In this document: positions 25,396 to 33,845 of the stretch, one piece after another
Layout: every line of letters begins with the position of its first letter
How positions within the stretch are numbered: the first letter of the stretch is position 1
Origin: Luteimonas sp. J29
GTDB taxonomy: Bacteria; Pseudomonadota; Gammaproteobacteria; Xanthomonadales; Xanthomonadaceae
Length of the DNA stretch: 64,000 bases
Assembly: GCF_000472505.1 (NCBI RefSeq)
Contig: NZ_AWZR01000007.1
Location: 62,001-126,000 of the forward strand
Direction: 5' to 3'
The notes under the pieces: generated by a model
The model's input: the letters and a program-made list of their open reading frames with translations, nothing else
Databases searched by the model: none
What the model was told of the DNA's origin: nothing
Program-made: the position numbers and the translations under genes

Positions 25396-25773
25396 GCTCC
25401 CCTCCAGCGTGGCCCGTCAGCCGATTCTATAGGCGATCCGCGCGCGGCGTGCGCCTTGCGCCGATGCTCCCTGCGTGCGAACCGCCGGACAGGGGAGCCC
25501 CGGGTGGCGCCCGATGTCCCGGCCTCCAGCGCGACCCCACTGCCCGGGGTCGGCGGCCTTCCGGCGCCGGCCGCCGGGTCCGGCCGCCACCCGTCGCGCG
25601 GGAGAGCGAGCACCCCGGCGCACGCCGTCCCCTTCCCGCCCGTCGGCGGGGGTTACGACGAAGCTTCGCGTCGGGCGTCGGCCAGGGGCCGCCATCTGGC
25701 CACCCAGGCAAGACCCTGATTTCAAACGCTTTCCACGCCGGGCCGGCCGCCAGCTCACACAATGCCGGCCATT
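25396..25773. other. non-coding stretch before TBDR 2
   Basis: The first 378 bases of the 509-base gap between the hydroxylase and TBDR 2 genes. Open frames here are GC-driven and show no recognisable protein. The hydroxylase promoter must lie near the left end. I see no other clear structure. Confidence 0.5.
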
Positions 25774-25827
25774 TGTTAACGATGCTTTAAGTCCTCTATT
25801 CGAGCTTGTAGTATCAGGCGCAACCTT
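25774..25827 (+). promoter_or_regulatory. TBDR promoter block, copy 2
   Basis: Same 54-bp block as at 13659-13712: TGTTAACGA, CTTTAA (25785-25790), 18 bases, TAGTAT (25809-25814), then GGCGCAACCTT. The following leader holds a C6G6 hairpin and a GGAGAGAGAG sequence just before ATG 25905, matching the layout of copy 1. Confidence 0.65.
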
Positions 25828-25904
25828 ACTGGTTCTGGCCATTTCCTTGACCGGTACGGTTCCCCCCGGGGGGGTTGTCGAGACCAACTTGCTCGGAGAG
25901 AGAG

Positions 25905-28900
25905 ATGACCCTGAAGACGACGAAACTCCGCGACGCGATCGTCCACGCGATCGTCGCGGGTGCGGCCGTGGCCGCATCCGGCAGTGCGTTGGCCCAGGAC
26001 GAGGGCCGCAGCCAGCCCACCGAACTCGACCGCATCCAGGTCACCGGCTCGCGCATCCGCCAGGTCGACCTGGCGACGCCCGCGCCCGTGGTCCAGGTGT
26101 CGCGCGAAGAGATCGACCGCATGGGCTTCCAGACGGTCGGCGACATCCTGCAGAACCTGCCCGTCCTCGGCTCGCCGCCGATCAGCCGTGCCAATGCGCT
26201 GTCCGCGGGCGAGGGCAACGGCGGCACCTTCGTCAGCCTGCGCAACCTCGGCGCCGAGCGCAGCCTGGTGCTGCTCAACGGCAAGCGCCTGGGCGTGACC
26301 ACCACGGGCCTGGCGGACATCTCGCTGATCCCCGCCGCCGCCATCGAGCGCATCGAGGTGCTGAAGGACGGCGCCTCGGCGATCTACGGCGCCGACGCGA
26401 TCGCCGGCGTGGTCAACCTGATCACCCGCAGCGGATTCGACGGCGCGCAGGGCTCGGTCTATTTCGGCCAGTACGGCGAGGGCGACGGCGACACCACCCG
26501 CGCCGACATGGTGCTGGGCATCAGCGGGGAGCGCGGCAACCTGACCATCGCCGCCGAGTGGGGCGAGGAAGAAGGCGTGTGGGCCAAGGACCGCCCGTAC
26601 AGCGCCTATCCCCGTTCGCACCTGCACCCCGACGACAGCTGGACCACCGTCGGCGCCTACGGCGGCTTCGTCGCCACCTACGCCAACCGCGCGCTGTTTC
26701 CGCAGATCACCTTCCCGGACCCGACCGACACCAACCCGAACCCGGGCGTGCGCGTGATCTGGGACGGCGTGGGCGACCCGACCCTGCCCAGCAGCTACAT
26801 CGCCCAGGACCAGAACGTCGGCACCTGCGCCGGCGCCACCCCGACCACGGGCTGCTCGCCGGGCAGCACCCTGCACAAGAGCAACTCGAACGAGCAGATG
26901 TACCTGCGCACGCCGCGCGACTACAAGCTGCTGTTCATCGACGGAAGCTATGACCTGGCGGACAACATCCGCTTCCGCACCAACCTCGGCTACAGCACCC
27001 GCACCACCGAGCGCCAGATCGCGGGCTATCCGTTCCAGGGCCCGACCTTCGGCGTGAGCATCCACGCCGACAGCTACTTCAACCCGACCGGCGAGACCAT
27101 CACCAACTGGTGGCGTCGCCTGTGGGAGGTCCCGCGCGCCTCCAGCACGACCACCGACACCTACCGCTTCACCGCGGCGCTGGAAGGCTCCTTCGAAGTC
27201 GGCGAACGCTACTTCGACTGGGACGTGAGCTACCTGTTCAACGAGAACCGGCTCAACCGCAGCGATCGCGGCGACATTGCCCTGATCCCGCTGCGCGAGG
27301 CGCTGGGCCCGTCGTTCCTCAATGGCGACGGCGTCGTGCAGTGCGGCACCCCGGCCAATCCGATCCCGCTGTCGTCCTGCATCCCGTGGAACCCGTTCCT
27401 GCACTACGGCGCCACCGGCCCGAACGCGCTGACCGGCAACGACGCGCTGATCGAGCGGTTCTTCCCGGTCTACCACGACACCGGCAAGACCAACACCACG
27501 GTCTTCTCGGCGAACATCACCGGCAACCTGTTCAGCCTGCCGGCAGGCGACCTGGCGTTCGCGGCCGGCGTCGAGACCCGCAAGGAAGAAGGCGAGTTCG
27601 AGGCCGACGCGCTGAAGATCATGGGCGAGACCTCGGGCCTGGCCAGCCAGCCGACCCGCGGCAGCTACAAGGTGGACGAGGTCTACCTCGAGCTGAGCGT
27701 GCCGCTGCTGCGCGGGGTCACCGGCGCCCACGAACTGACCTTCGACGCCGCCACCCGCTACTCCGACTACGACGTCTTCGGCGACACCACCAACAGCAAG
27801 TTCGGCCTGAAGTGGCGGCCGATCGAGTCGCTGCTGGTGCGCGCGACCTACGCGGAAGGCTTCCGCGCGCCGACCATCTCCGACCTGTACGGCGGCGGCT
27901 CGCAGACGTTCTCCACCTACGCCGACCCGTGCGACACCGTGTTCGGCGTGGCGGCGAACAACGCGCAGGTCCGCGCGAACTGCGCGCAGCACCTGGGCGC
28001 CCTGGCCGACACCTTCCGCCAGCTGCAGCAGGGCTTCGTGCCGTCGACGACGGCGTCGGTCCAGACCCCGGTGCCGTTCTTCTCCGGCGCCGGCAACCCG
28101 ACGCTGCTGCCCGAGCAATCGACCTCCAGGACCGTGGGCATCGTGTACAGCCCGCACTTCCTCGAAGGGTTCAACGTCGCCGTCGACTGGTGGAAGATCC
28201 GCGTCGAGGACACCATCGTCGCCGACTCGCCCGGGCTGATCCTCAACGACTGCTACGTCCAGGCGATCGCCAGCCGCTGCTCCAGCGCGCTGTTCACCCG
28301 CGACCCGGTCCAGGGTTACGTGAACAACCTGCGGTTCGGCAACCGCAACGCCGGTTACCGGGAGGTGGAAGGCGTCGACTTCGACTGGAGCTACCGCTTC
28401 GATCTCGATACCTTCGGCTCGTTCTCGCTGGTCTCGAACAACACGTACGTGATCAGCGACGTGCTGATGAGCACCAACGACCCGCGCGTCCCGCTGTCCT
28501 CCGTGAGCAACGGCGGCAACCACCGGATCCGCTCCAACACCAGCCTGAACTGGAACCTGGGCGACTGGAGCGCGACCTGGTCGGCCCGCTTCTACTCGCG
28601 GACCAAGGAAGCCTGCGCGTACTTCGTCCCGGGCTCGACCGAGCCGAACCTGGAGTGCGACGAGATCGTCTACGCGCCCACCGGCGCGTACCTGCCCGAC
28701 GGGTCCCCGGCGTCGGCGATCTCTCGTCGCCGCCTGATGGGGTCGAACACCTTCCACGACCTGCAGATCCGCTACAACGCCCCGTGGAACGCGGTGATCG
28801 CCATCGGCGCCAACAACGTGTTCGACCACGTCGGCCCGGTGACCTACGTCAATACCAACGGCGACTTCACCTACAACGGTGCCTTCGACATCGGTCGCTT

Positions 28901-28931
28901 CGTGTACATGAAGTACACGCAGAAGTTCTGA
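25905..28931 (+). CDS. TonB-dependent outer-membrane receptor 2
   Basis: 1008 residues. The signal peptide MTLKTTKLRDAIVHAIVAG runs on to ...SGSALAQ, and a TonB-box-like ELDRIQVTGSRI follows. The plug domain shows VSLRNLGAERSLVLLNGKR and DGASAIYGADAIAGVVNLI, and the barrel ends in an aromatic residue (YMKYTQKF). It is clearly related to receptor 1 in the signal peptide (KLRDAI) and plug but longer and divergent in the barrel, so the ligands probably differ. ATG 25905 was chosen for the GGAGAGAGAG sequence and the signal peptide; upstream in-frame codons to 25875 lie in the leader. It closes the cluster of TPR-fused modification enzymes and has its own promoter and terminator. Confidence 0.95.
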   Translation: MTLKTTKLRDAIVHAIVAGAAVAASGSALAQDEGRSQPTELDRIQVTGSRIRQVDLATPAPVVQVSREEIDRMGFQTVGDILQNLPVLGSPPISRANALSAGEGNGGTFVSLRNLGAERSLVLLNGKRLGVTTTGLADISLIPAAAIERIEVLKDGASAIYGADAIAGVVNLITRSGFDGAQGSVYFGQYGEGDGDTTRADMVLGISGERGNLTIAAEWGEEEGVWAKDRPYSAYPRSHLHPDDSWTTVGAYGGFVATYANRALFPQITFPDPTDTNPNPGVRVIWDGVGDPTLPSSYIAQDQNVGTCAGATPTTGCSPGSTLHKSNSNEQMYLRTPRDYKLLFIDGSYDLADNIRFRTNLGYSTRTTERQIAGYPFQGPTFGVSIHADSYFNPTGETITNWWRRLWEVPRASSTTTDTYRFTAALEGSFEVGERYFDWDVSYLFNENRLNRSDRGDIALIPLREALGPSFLNGDGVVQCGTPANPIPLSSCIPWNPFLHYGATGPNALTGNDALIERFFPVYHDTGKTNTTVFSANITGNLFSLPAGDLAFAAGVETRKEEGEFEADALKIMGETSGLASQPTRGSYKVDEVYLELSVPLLRGVTGAHELTFDAATRYSDYDVFGDTTNSKFGLKWRPIESLLVRATYAEGFRAPTISDLYGGGSQTFSTYADPCDTVFGVAANNAQVRANCAQHLGALADTFRQLQQGFVPSTTASVQTPVPFFSGAGNPTLLPEQSTSRTVGIVYSPHFLEGFNVAVDWWKIRVEDTIVADSPGLILNDCYVQAIASRCSSALFTRDPVQGYVNNLRFGNRNAGYREVEGVDFDWSYRFDLDTFGSFSLVSNNTYVISDVLMSTNDPRVPLSSVSNGGNHRIRSNTSLNWNLGDWSATWSARFYSRTKEACAYFVPGSTEPNLECDEIVYAPTGAYLPDGSPASAISRRRLMGSNTFHDLQIRYNAPWNAVIAIGANNVFDHVGPVTYVNTNGDFTYNGAFDIGRFVYMKYTQKF

Positions 28932-28959
28932 TGCCCTCGGACCAGGCATCGTGAAGCTG

Positions 28960-28989
28960 CTGCGGCCCCGCAAGGGGCCGCAGTTTTTT
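28960..28989 (+). terminator. rho-independent terminator of TBDR 2
   Basis: Perfect 10-bp stem CTGCGGCCCC/GGGGCCGCAG closed by a GCAA tetraloop, followed by six T. Confidence 0.95.
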
Positions 28990-29018
28990 CGGGGGCCCGT
29001 GTCGGGAACCGTGCCGGG

Positions 29019-29765
29019 TCAGTGGTCCTGGCGTGCGCGGCGGTAGGCCTCGAACAGCCGCAGCAGCCACGGCTTCTGCGCCAGCACCAGGCTCACGCCC
29101 ACCCTCTGCTCCGCCGGCAGGCTGGCATCGCGCGCCAGCAGGCCGTCGAACTCGCGCGCCACCTCGTCCAGGCGCAGCTTCATCTGGCGCGCGCCGTCGG
29201 GGCCAAGCGAGCCGCTGAGCAGCAGCAGCCGGTCGAGCTCGCCGTCGAACGGATCGGAGAAGTAGTCGCCCAGCAGGGTGGTCCGGAAGTAGCGCTCCAT
29301 CGGACCGTCGGTCAGCCAGCGGAAGTTGCGCGCGGTCAGCGGCCGCACCCGGTTGCCCGGCTGCAGTTCGATGATGCCGAGCCGGTCCAGGCGCGCCAGC
29401 AGCGCCGTCCACTGCGGCAGGGTGAAGGCGAAGTGCGCCATCACGTCCTCCTGCCGCCAGCGGTTGATGCCCAGGAACATCGCCAGCATCAGCGCCGGGT
29501 CGTCGACCAGCGCCTGCTCCTGCGCCTGGGTCAGCCGCGCCATCGGCTCGGCGCCGCGGCCGGCCTCCGCGCCGAGCTCGGCCAGGCCCACGCCCAGCAC
29601 CTCGCAGATCTGCTCCAGCCGCAGCAGGCTCATCGCCCGCCGCGAGAACATGCGCTTGACCGCGGCCTCGCTCAGGCCGATGCGCTGGGCGAGTTCGCGG
29701 TAGGTGAGGCCCTGCGCGCGCAGGCTGCGCTTGAGGGCGTTGACCAGGTCGACCGAGACGCTCAT
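29019..29765 (-). CDS. XRE-family transcriptional regulator
   Basis: 248 residues. An N-terminal helix-turn-helix of the Cro/CI (XRE) type spans about residues 8-62 (LTYRELAQRIGLSEAAVKRM followed by FSRRAM), as in other XRE proteins. The remaining about 180 residues are a helical effector region (LMLAMFLGINRWRQEDVMAH, MERYFRTTLLGDYFSDPFDG) that I recognise only as a domain frequent in Xanthomonadaceae regulators, with no known ligand. It lies 30 bases past the TBDR 2 terminator in the opposite orientation and 40 bases from the next regulator gene on the same strand, so it may be co-transcribed with that TetR gene. Confidence 0.85.
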   Translation of the reverse strand: MSVSVDLVNALKRSLRAQGLTYRELAQRIGLSEAAVKRMFSRRAMSLLRLEQICEVLGVGLAELGAEAGRGAEPMARLTQAQEQALVDDPALMLAMFLGINRWRQEDVMAHFAFTLPQWTALLARLDRLGIIELQPGNRVRPLTARNFRWLTDGPMERYFRTTLLGDYFSDPFDGELDRLLLLSGSLGPDGARQMKLRLDEVAREFDGLLARDASLPAEQRVGVSLVLAQKPWLLRLFEAYRRARQDH

Positions 29766-29805
29766 GGGCGGACGGTACCCTGCGCGCGCGCCGCCGGCGC
29801 CTCGC

Positions 29806-30447
29806 TCAGGCCGGGACCAGGGTCCTGGTCAGGTGCTCGACGTAGGCCTCGAACTCCTCCTGCGGCATCCGTGCCTGGTGCAGCTGCAGGTTGAGCTGGA
29901 GGAAGCCGACGTAGGCGGCATAGGTCAGGCGCGCGCGGTGCTGGGCGTCCTCGCGCCCGAGGCCGGTCTGGCGGAACGAGGCGGTCAGATAGTCGAGGCG
30001 GCGCTTGGACACGCGGTCGATGACCGGCTGCACCACCGGATGGTCGAGCGCCTTGAGCAGCGCGCTGTAGATCACGTGCGACTGGTACTCGTGCGCCACC
30101 ATCTGGAACAGCGCGCGCAGGCGCTCGCGCGGGTCGGGCACGCGCTCGAGGGCGCCGAACACCGCCTGCTGCTCGACGCTCTCCCAGCGCTCGAGCGCGG
30201 CCTGCAGCAGCGCTTCGCGCGACGGGAAGTGCCAGTAGAAGCTGCCCTTGGTCACGCCAAGCCGGCGCGCCAGCGGTTCCACCGCGACCGCGGCCACGCC
30301 CTGCTCGGCGATCAGGTCGAGCGCGGCCTGGGCCCAGTCGTCGGCGCTCAGTCGGCCGCTGCGCTCCGGCCTGGCGCGGGTCCCGGACCGGGACGCGGCG
30401 CCTTCTTCATCGGTGGAGGCCGGGGGATTGGCGTCGGCTTTGGGCAT
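29806..30447 (-). CDS. TetR-family regulator, probably of fadE
   Basis: 213 residues. A disordered N-terminal tail is followed by a TetR helix-turn-helix at about residues 35-80 (ALDLIAEQGVAAVAVEPLAR and RLGVTKGSFYWHFPSREALL). The C-terminal ligand-binding half (about 95-213) is helical with no assigned ligand. The gene is divergent from fadE with 158 bases between them, and an 8-bp inverted repeat overlaps the fadE promoter. The usual logic of TetR pairs suggests it represses fadE and responds to an acyl-CoA or a related ligand; this is inference from position. Confidence 0.87.
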   Translation of the reverse strand: MPKADANPPASTDEEGAASRSGTRARPERSGRLSADDWAQAALDLIAEQGVAAVAVEPLARRLGVTKGSFYWHFPSREALLQAALERWESVEQQAVFGALERVPDPRERLRALFQMVAHEYQSHVIYSALLKALDHPVVQPVIDRVSKRRLDYLTASFRQTGLGREDAQHRARLTYAAYVGFLQLNLQLHQARMPQEEFEAYVEHLTRTLVPA

Positions 30448-30505
30448 GTCGATCGCTGTCCATACGCTTGGTTCAAGAATCGTATCGTGAATGACCCGGG
30501 GCGCG

Positions 30506-30544
30506 TTGACAAGCCTGTACGGGCAATTCCATACTCGCCCGTAC
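30506..30544 (+). promoter_or_regulatory. fadE promoter with overlapping operator
   Basis: TTGACA (30506-30511) is a perfect -35; CATACT (30530-30535) 18 bases on is the likely -10. Perfect inverted repeat GTACGGGC (30517-30524) and GCCCGTAC (30537-30544), spacer 12, lies over the spacer and -10, a classic place for repressor binding. The divergent TetR gene is the obvious candidate. Confidence 0.7.
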
Positions 30545-30605
30545 GGTCAGATCGTCACGCGCGCGCTTCGCGCGTGGCGCCAACATCGAGCTGGAGACAT
30601 TCGAG

Positions 30606-33083
30606 ATGAGCGTCGTGATTCCATTCCTTGCGGTGCTGCTGGCCGGCGCCTTCGCTGCCTACCATCGACTGCGGCTCGTGACCTGGGTCGCCATCAGCGC
30701 CGCATTGCTGGCCGCGTGCTGGTTCCTCGGCGCGCACCCGACCGCCACCCTGGTGGCCGCGGGCATCGTCGCCGCGGTCGGCGCGCTGCTGCTGTTGCCG
30801 TTCCTGCGCAAGCCGCTGGTCACCGCGCCGCTGCTGAAGTTCTTCCGCAAGGTCCTGCCGCCGCTGTCGCAGACCGAACGCATCGCGCTGGAAACCGGTT
30901 CGGTCGGCTTCGAGGGCGAGCTGTTCACGGGCGACCCCGACTGGGACAAGCTCCTCGGCTACCCGAAGCCGGTGCTCACCGAAGAGGAGCAGGCGTTCCT
31001 CGACGGCCCGGTCGAGGAACTGTGCCGGATGGTGGACGAGTGGGAGATCAACCACGTCCGCGCCGACCTGCCCCCGGCGGTGTGGGACTTCATCAAGCAG
31101 CACCGCTTCTTCGGCATGATCATCCCGAAGGAGTACGGCGGCCTCGGCTTCTCGGCGCTCGCCCACCACAAGGTGATCCAGAAGCTTGCCTCCGTGTCGA
31201 GCGTGGTCAGCTCGACCGTCGGCGTGCCCAACTCGCTCGGCCCGGGCGAGCTGCTGATGCATTACGGCACCGAGGAGCAGAAGCGCTACTACCTGCCGCG
31301 CCTGGCGGTGGGCGAGGAGATTCCCTGCTTCGCCCTGACCGGCCCGTTCGCCGGGTCCGACGCGACCTCGATCCCGGACTACGGCATCGTCTGCCGCGGC
31401 GAGTGGAACGGCGAGCAGGTGCTGGGCGTGCGCCTGACCTTCGACAAGCGCTACATCACCCTGGCGCCGGTGGCCACGCTGATCGGCCTGGCCTTCCGCA
31501 TGTACGACCCGGACGGCCTGATCGGCGACAGGCGCGACATCGGCATCACGCTCGCGCTGATGCCGCGCAGCACCCCGGGCCTGGAGATCGGCCGCCGCCA
31601 CTTCCCGCTCAACTCGCCGTTCCAGAACGGGCCGGTGCGCGGCAAGGACGTGTTCCTGCCGCTGGACCAGCTCATCGGCGGCGTGGACAAGGCCGGCCTG
31701 GGCTGGAACATGCTCAACGAGTGCCTGGCCGTGGGCCGCTCGATCACCCTGCCCTCCACCGCCAGCGGCGGCGCCAAGTGGGCGGCGGTGGTCGCCGGCG
31801 CCTACGCCCGCATCCGCAAGCAGTTCGGCCTGTCGATCGGCCGCTTCGAGGGCGTCGAGGAGGCGCTGGCGCGGATCGGCGGCAAGGCCTACGCCACCAG
31901 CGCGCTGTCGCAGGCCACGGCCGCGGCGGTGGACCGTGGCGACGTGCCGTCGGTGCCCTCGGCGATCGCCAAGTACCACTGCACCACGATGGGCCGCGAG
32001 GTCGCCGGCGACTTCATGGACATCGTCGGCGGCAAGGGCATCATCCTCGGGCCGCGCAACATCGGCGGCCGCGCCTGGCAGGCCTCCCCGATCGCGATCA
32101 CGGTCGAGGGCGCCAACATCATGACCCGCAGCCTGCTGATCTTCGGCCAGGGCGCGATCCTGTGCCATCCGTGGGTGATGAAGGAAATGAAGGCGGCCCA
32201 GGACCCGGACCATGCCGCCGGCCTGCGCGAGTTCGACCGCAACCTGTTCGGCCACATCTCGTTCGCGATCTCCAACGCGGTGCGTTCGTTCTGGTTCGGC
32301 ATCACCGGCGCGAAGATCGGTTCGGCGCCGGGCGACGACTACACCCGCCGCTACTTCCGCAAGCTCGACCGCTACTCCGCCAACCTGGCGCTGATGGCCG
32401 ACGTGTCGATGCTGATGCTGGGCGGCAAGCTCAAGTTCAAGGAGTCGCTGTCCGGGCGCCTGGGCGACGTGCTCAGCCACCTGTACATGACCAGCGCCAT
32501 GCTCAAGCGCTACCACGACGAGGGCGCGCCGCAGTCCGACCGCACCCTGCTGGCGTGGGCGTTCCACGACAGCGTGCACAAGATCGAGACCGCGCTGTCG
32601 GCGGCGCTGCGCAACTTCCCGATCCGTCCGGTCGGCTGGCTGCTGTGGGCCCTGGTGTTCCCGCTCGGCCGCCGCGCGGTGCCGCCGGGCGACCGCCTGA
32701 GCCATCGCGTCGCCGCGCTGCTGATGGCGCCCAACGAGGCCCGCGACCGCCTGGCCCAGGGCGTGTTCCTGACCCCGGGCCCGAACAACCCGGGCGGCCG
32801 GATCAACAGCTACCTGGCCAAGGCCATCGCCGCCGAGCCGGTGGAGCGCAAATTCCTCAAGGCGCTCAAGAGCAGCGACATCGAGGCCCTGGACTTCAGG
32901 TCGCAGCTCGACGAGGGCGTGCGCGAGGGCTGGATCACGGCCGAGGAACGCGCCCAGCTCGAAGAGCTGCGCGAGCTGACCCTCGACGCGATCATGGTCG
33001 ACGACTTCGACACCGAGGAACTGCGCTCGGCCGGCTACCGCAACCTGCCCGGGTCCGAACGCGCGCGGCGCGAAGCCGCCTGA
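30606..33083 (+). CDS. fadE: acyl-CoA dehydrogenase, FadE type
   Basis: 825 residues, matching E. coli FadE (814) rather than the usual 380-residue acyl-CoA dehydrogenases. It starts with two hydrophobic segments (VVIPFLAVLLAGAFAAYHRL, TLVAAGIVAAVGALLLLPFL), then the acyl-CoA dehydrogenase N, middle and C parts (FFGMIIPKEYGGLGFSALAH; CFALTGPFAGSDATS; DIVGGKGIILGPRNIGGRAW), and ends with the extra C-terminal domain of the FadE group. It performs the first, FAD-dependent step of fatty acid beta-oxidation at the membrane. Probably controlled by the divergent TetR protein. A DUF4442 gene follows 109 bases downstream and may be related to fatty acid metabolism. Confidence 0.95.
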   Translation: MSVVIPFLAVLLAGAFAAYHRLRLVTWVAISAALLAACWFLGAHPTATLVAAGIVAAVGALLLLPFLRKPLVTAPLLKFFRKVLPPLSQTERIALETGSVGFEGELFTGDPDWDKLLGYPKPVLTEEEQAFLDGPVEELCRMVDEWEINHVRADLPPAVWDFIKQHRFFGMIIPKEYGGLGFSALAHHKVIQKLASVSSVVSSTVGVPNSLGPGELLMHYGTEEQKRYYLPRLAVGEEIPCFALTGPFAGSDATSIPDYGIVCRGEWNGEQVLGVRLTFDKRYITLAPVATLIGLAFRMYDPDGLIGDRRDIGITLALMPRSTPGLEIGRRHFPLNSPFQNGPVRGKDVFLPLDQLIGGVDKAGLGWNMLNECLAVGRSITLPSTASGGAKWAAVVAGAYARIRKQFGLSIGRFEGVEEALARIGGKAYATSALSQATAAAVDRGDVPSVPSAIAKYHCTTMGREVAGDFMDIVGGKGIILGPRNIGGRAWQASPIAITVEGANIMTRSLLIFGQGAILCHPWVMKEMKAAQDPDHAAGLREFDRNLFGHISFAISNAVRSFWFGITGAKIGSAPGDDYTRRYFRKLDRYSANLALMADVSMLMLGGKLKFKESLSGRLGDVLSHLYMTSAMLKRYHDEGAPQSDRTLLAWAFHDSVHKIETALSAALRNFPIRPVGWLLWALVFPLGRRAVPPGDRLSHRVAALLMAPNEARDRLAQGVFLTPGPNNPGGRINSYLAKAIAAEPVERKFLKALKSSDIEALDFRSQLDEGVREGWITAEERAQLEELRELTLDAIMVDDFDTEELRSAGYRNLPGSERARREAA

Positions 33084-33192
33084 CCGGCCCGCGATCCGCG
33101 CGGCGCGCGCCGCGCGGACCGTTTCCGCGGCCCGCGGCATCCCGTGGGCCGCTCCACCACTCCGGCACCGCGCAGACCAGGGACGCCACGCC

Positions 33193-33663
33193 ATGGCCCC
33201 GCAAGTCCTCCGCCTGTACCAGTCCCTCGAGCGCCGGCCGCTCGGCAAGTGGCTGTTCTCGCGCCTGGTCTGCCTCAAGGCGCCCTACTTCTCGGGCATT
33301 GCCCCGCGCATCGTCGCGCTGCGCCCCGGGCGCGGCGAGGCCACCATCGCGCACCGCCGGCGGGTGAGCAACCACCTGGGTACCGTGCACGCGATCGCGC
33401 TGTGCAACCTGGCCGAGTTCATCGGCGGCCTGACCACCGACGTGAGCCTGCCCGCATCGATGCGCTGGATCCCGCGCGGCATGCAGGTCGAGTACCTGGC
33501 CAGGGCGGTCGGCACGATGCGTGCCGTGGCCACCCCGGCCTTCGCGCCCCACGAGGCCGCGCAGGGCTACGAACTTCCGGTGGACGTCGAGGTTGCCGAT
33601 CCGTCGGGCAAGCCCGTGTTCCGGGCACGGATCGCGATGTGGATCTCGCCGCGCAAGGCCTGA
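33193..33663 (+). CDS. DUF4442 hotdog-fold protein, probable thioesterase
   Basis: 156 residues of the DUF4442 family, a hotdog-fold group related to PaaI-type acyl-CoA thioesterases. Visible features are RVSNHLGTVHAIALCNLAEF, in which the catalytic-type Asn/His and Glu-containing helix of the hotdog fold is expected, and MQVEYLARAVGTMRAVA strands. Activity has not been defined for this family. It follows fadE in the same direction, which fits a role in acyl-CoA handling. ATG 33193 leaves a normal family N-terminus. Confidence 0.75.
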   Translation: MAPQVLRLYQSLERRPLGKWLFSRLVCLKAPYFSGIAPRIVALRPGRGEATIAHRRRVSNHLGTVHAIALCNLAEFIGGLTTDVSLPASMRWIPRGMQVEYLARAVGTMRAVATPAFAPHEAAQGYELPVDVEVADPSGKPVFRARIAMWISPRKA

Positions 33664-33747
33664 CGCCCGCCGCGCCCAGGCCCGCGCGCAATGGCGCGGC
33701 GCTGGCGGGGACGGCTGGCTCTGCTGCCCCCGCCCTGGACCATTGCT

Positions 33748-33816
33748 GGAGCGGCTTCAGCCACGATTTCGGCGGTGAAGCTGGATGCATGCCCGGTCGC
33801 GGCTGAAGCCGCTCCT
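33748..33816. repeat. REP/REPIN-like element of the Xanthomonadales type
   Basis: Two inverted copies of the 19-mer GGAGCGGCTTCAGCCACGA (33748-33766) and its complement (33797-33815), 18 of 19 matching, with about 30 bases between. Each copy contains a near-palindrome GCGGCTTCAGCC. Such GTAGGAGCGGCTTCAGCC repeats occur in many copies in Xanthomonas, Stenotrophomonas and Lysobacter genomes and are mobilised by RAYT transposases. It sits between the convergent thioesterase and MFS genes. Confidence 0.75.
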
Positions 33817-33845
33817 ACAGTGCTGGAAGCGAGCCGGGACGCCCT

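Noticed and set aside
25776-28973. 1065-codon minus-strand open frame opposite TBDR 2
   Set aside because: Same reason: antisense shadow of the second receptor.
30555-33278. 907-codon minus-strand open frame opposite fadE
   Set aside because: Antisense shadow of a long GC-rich gene with no recognisable domain.
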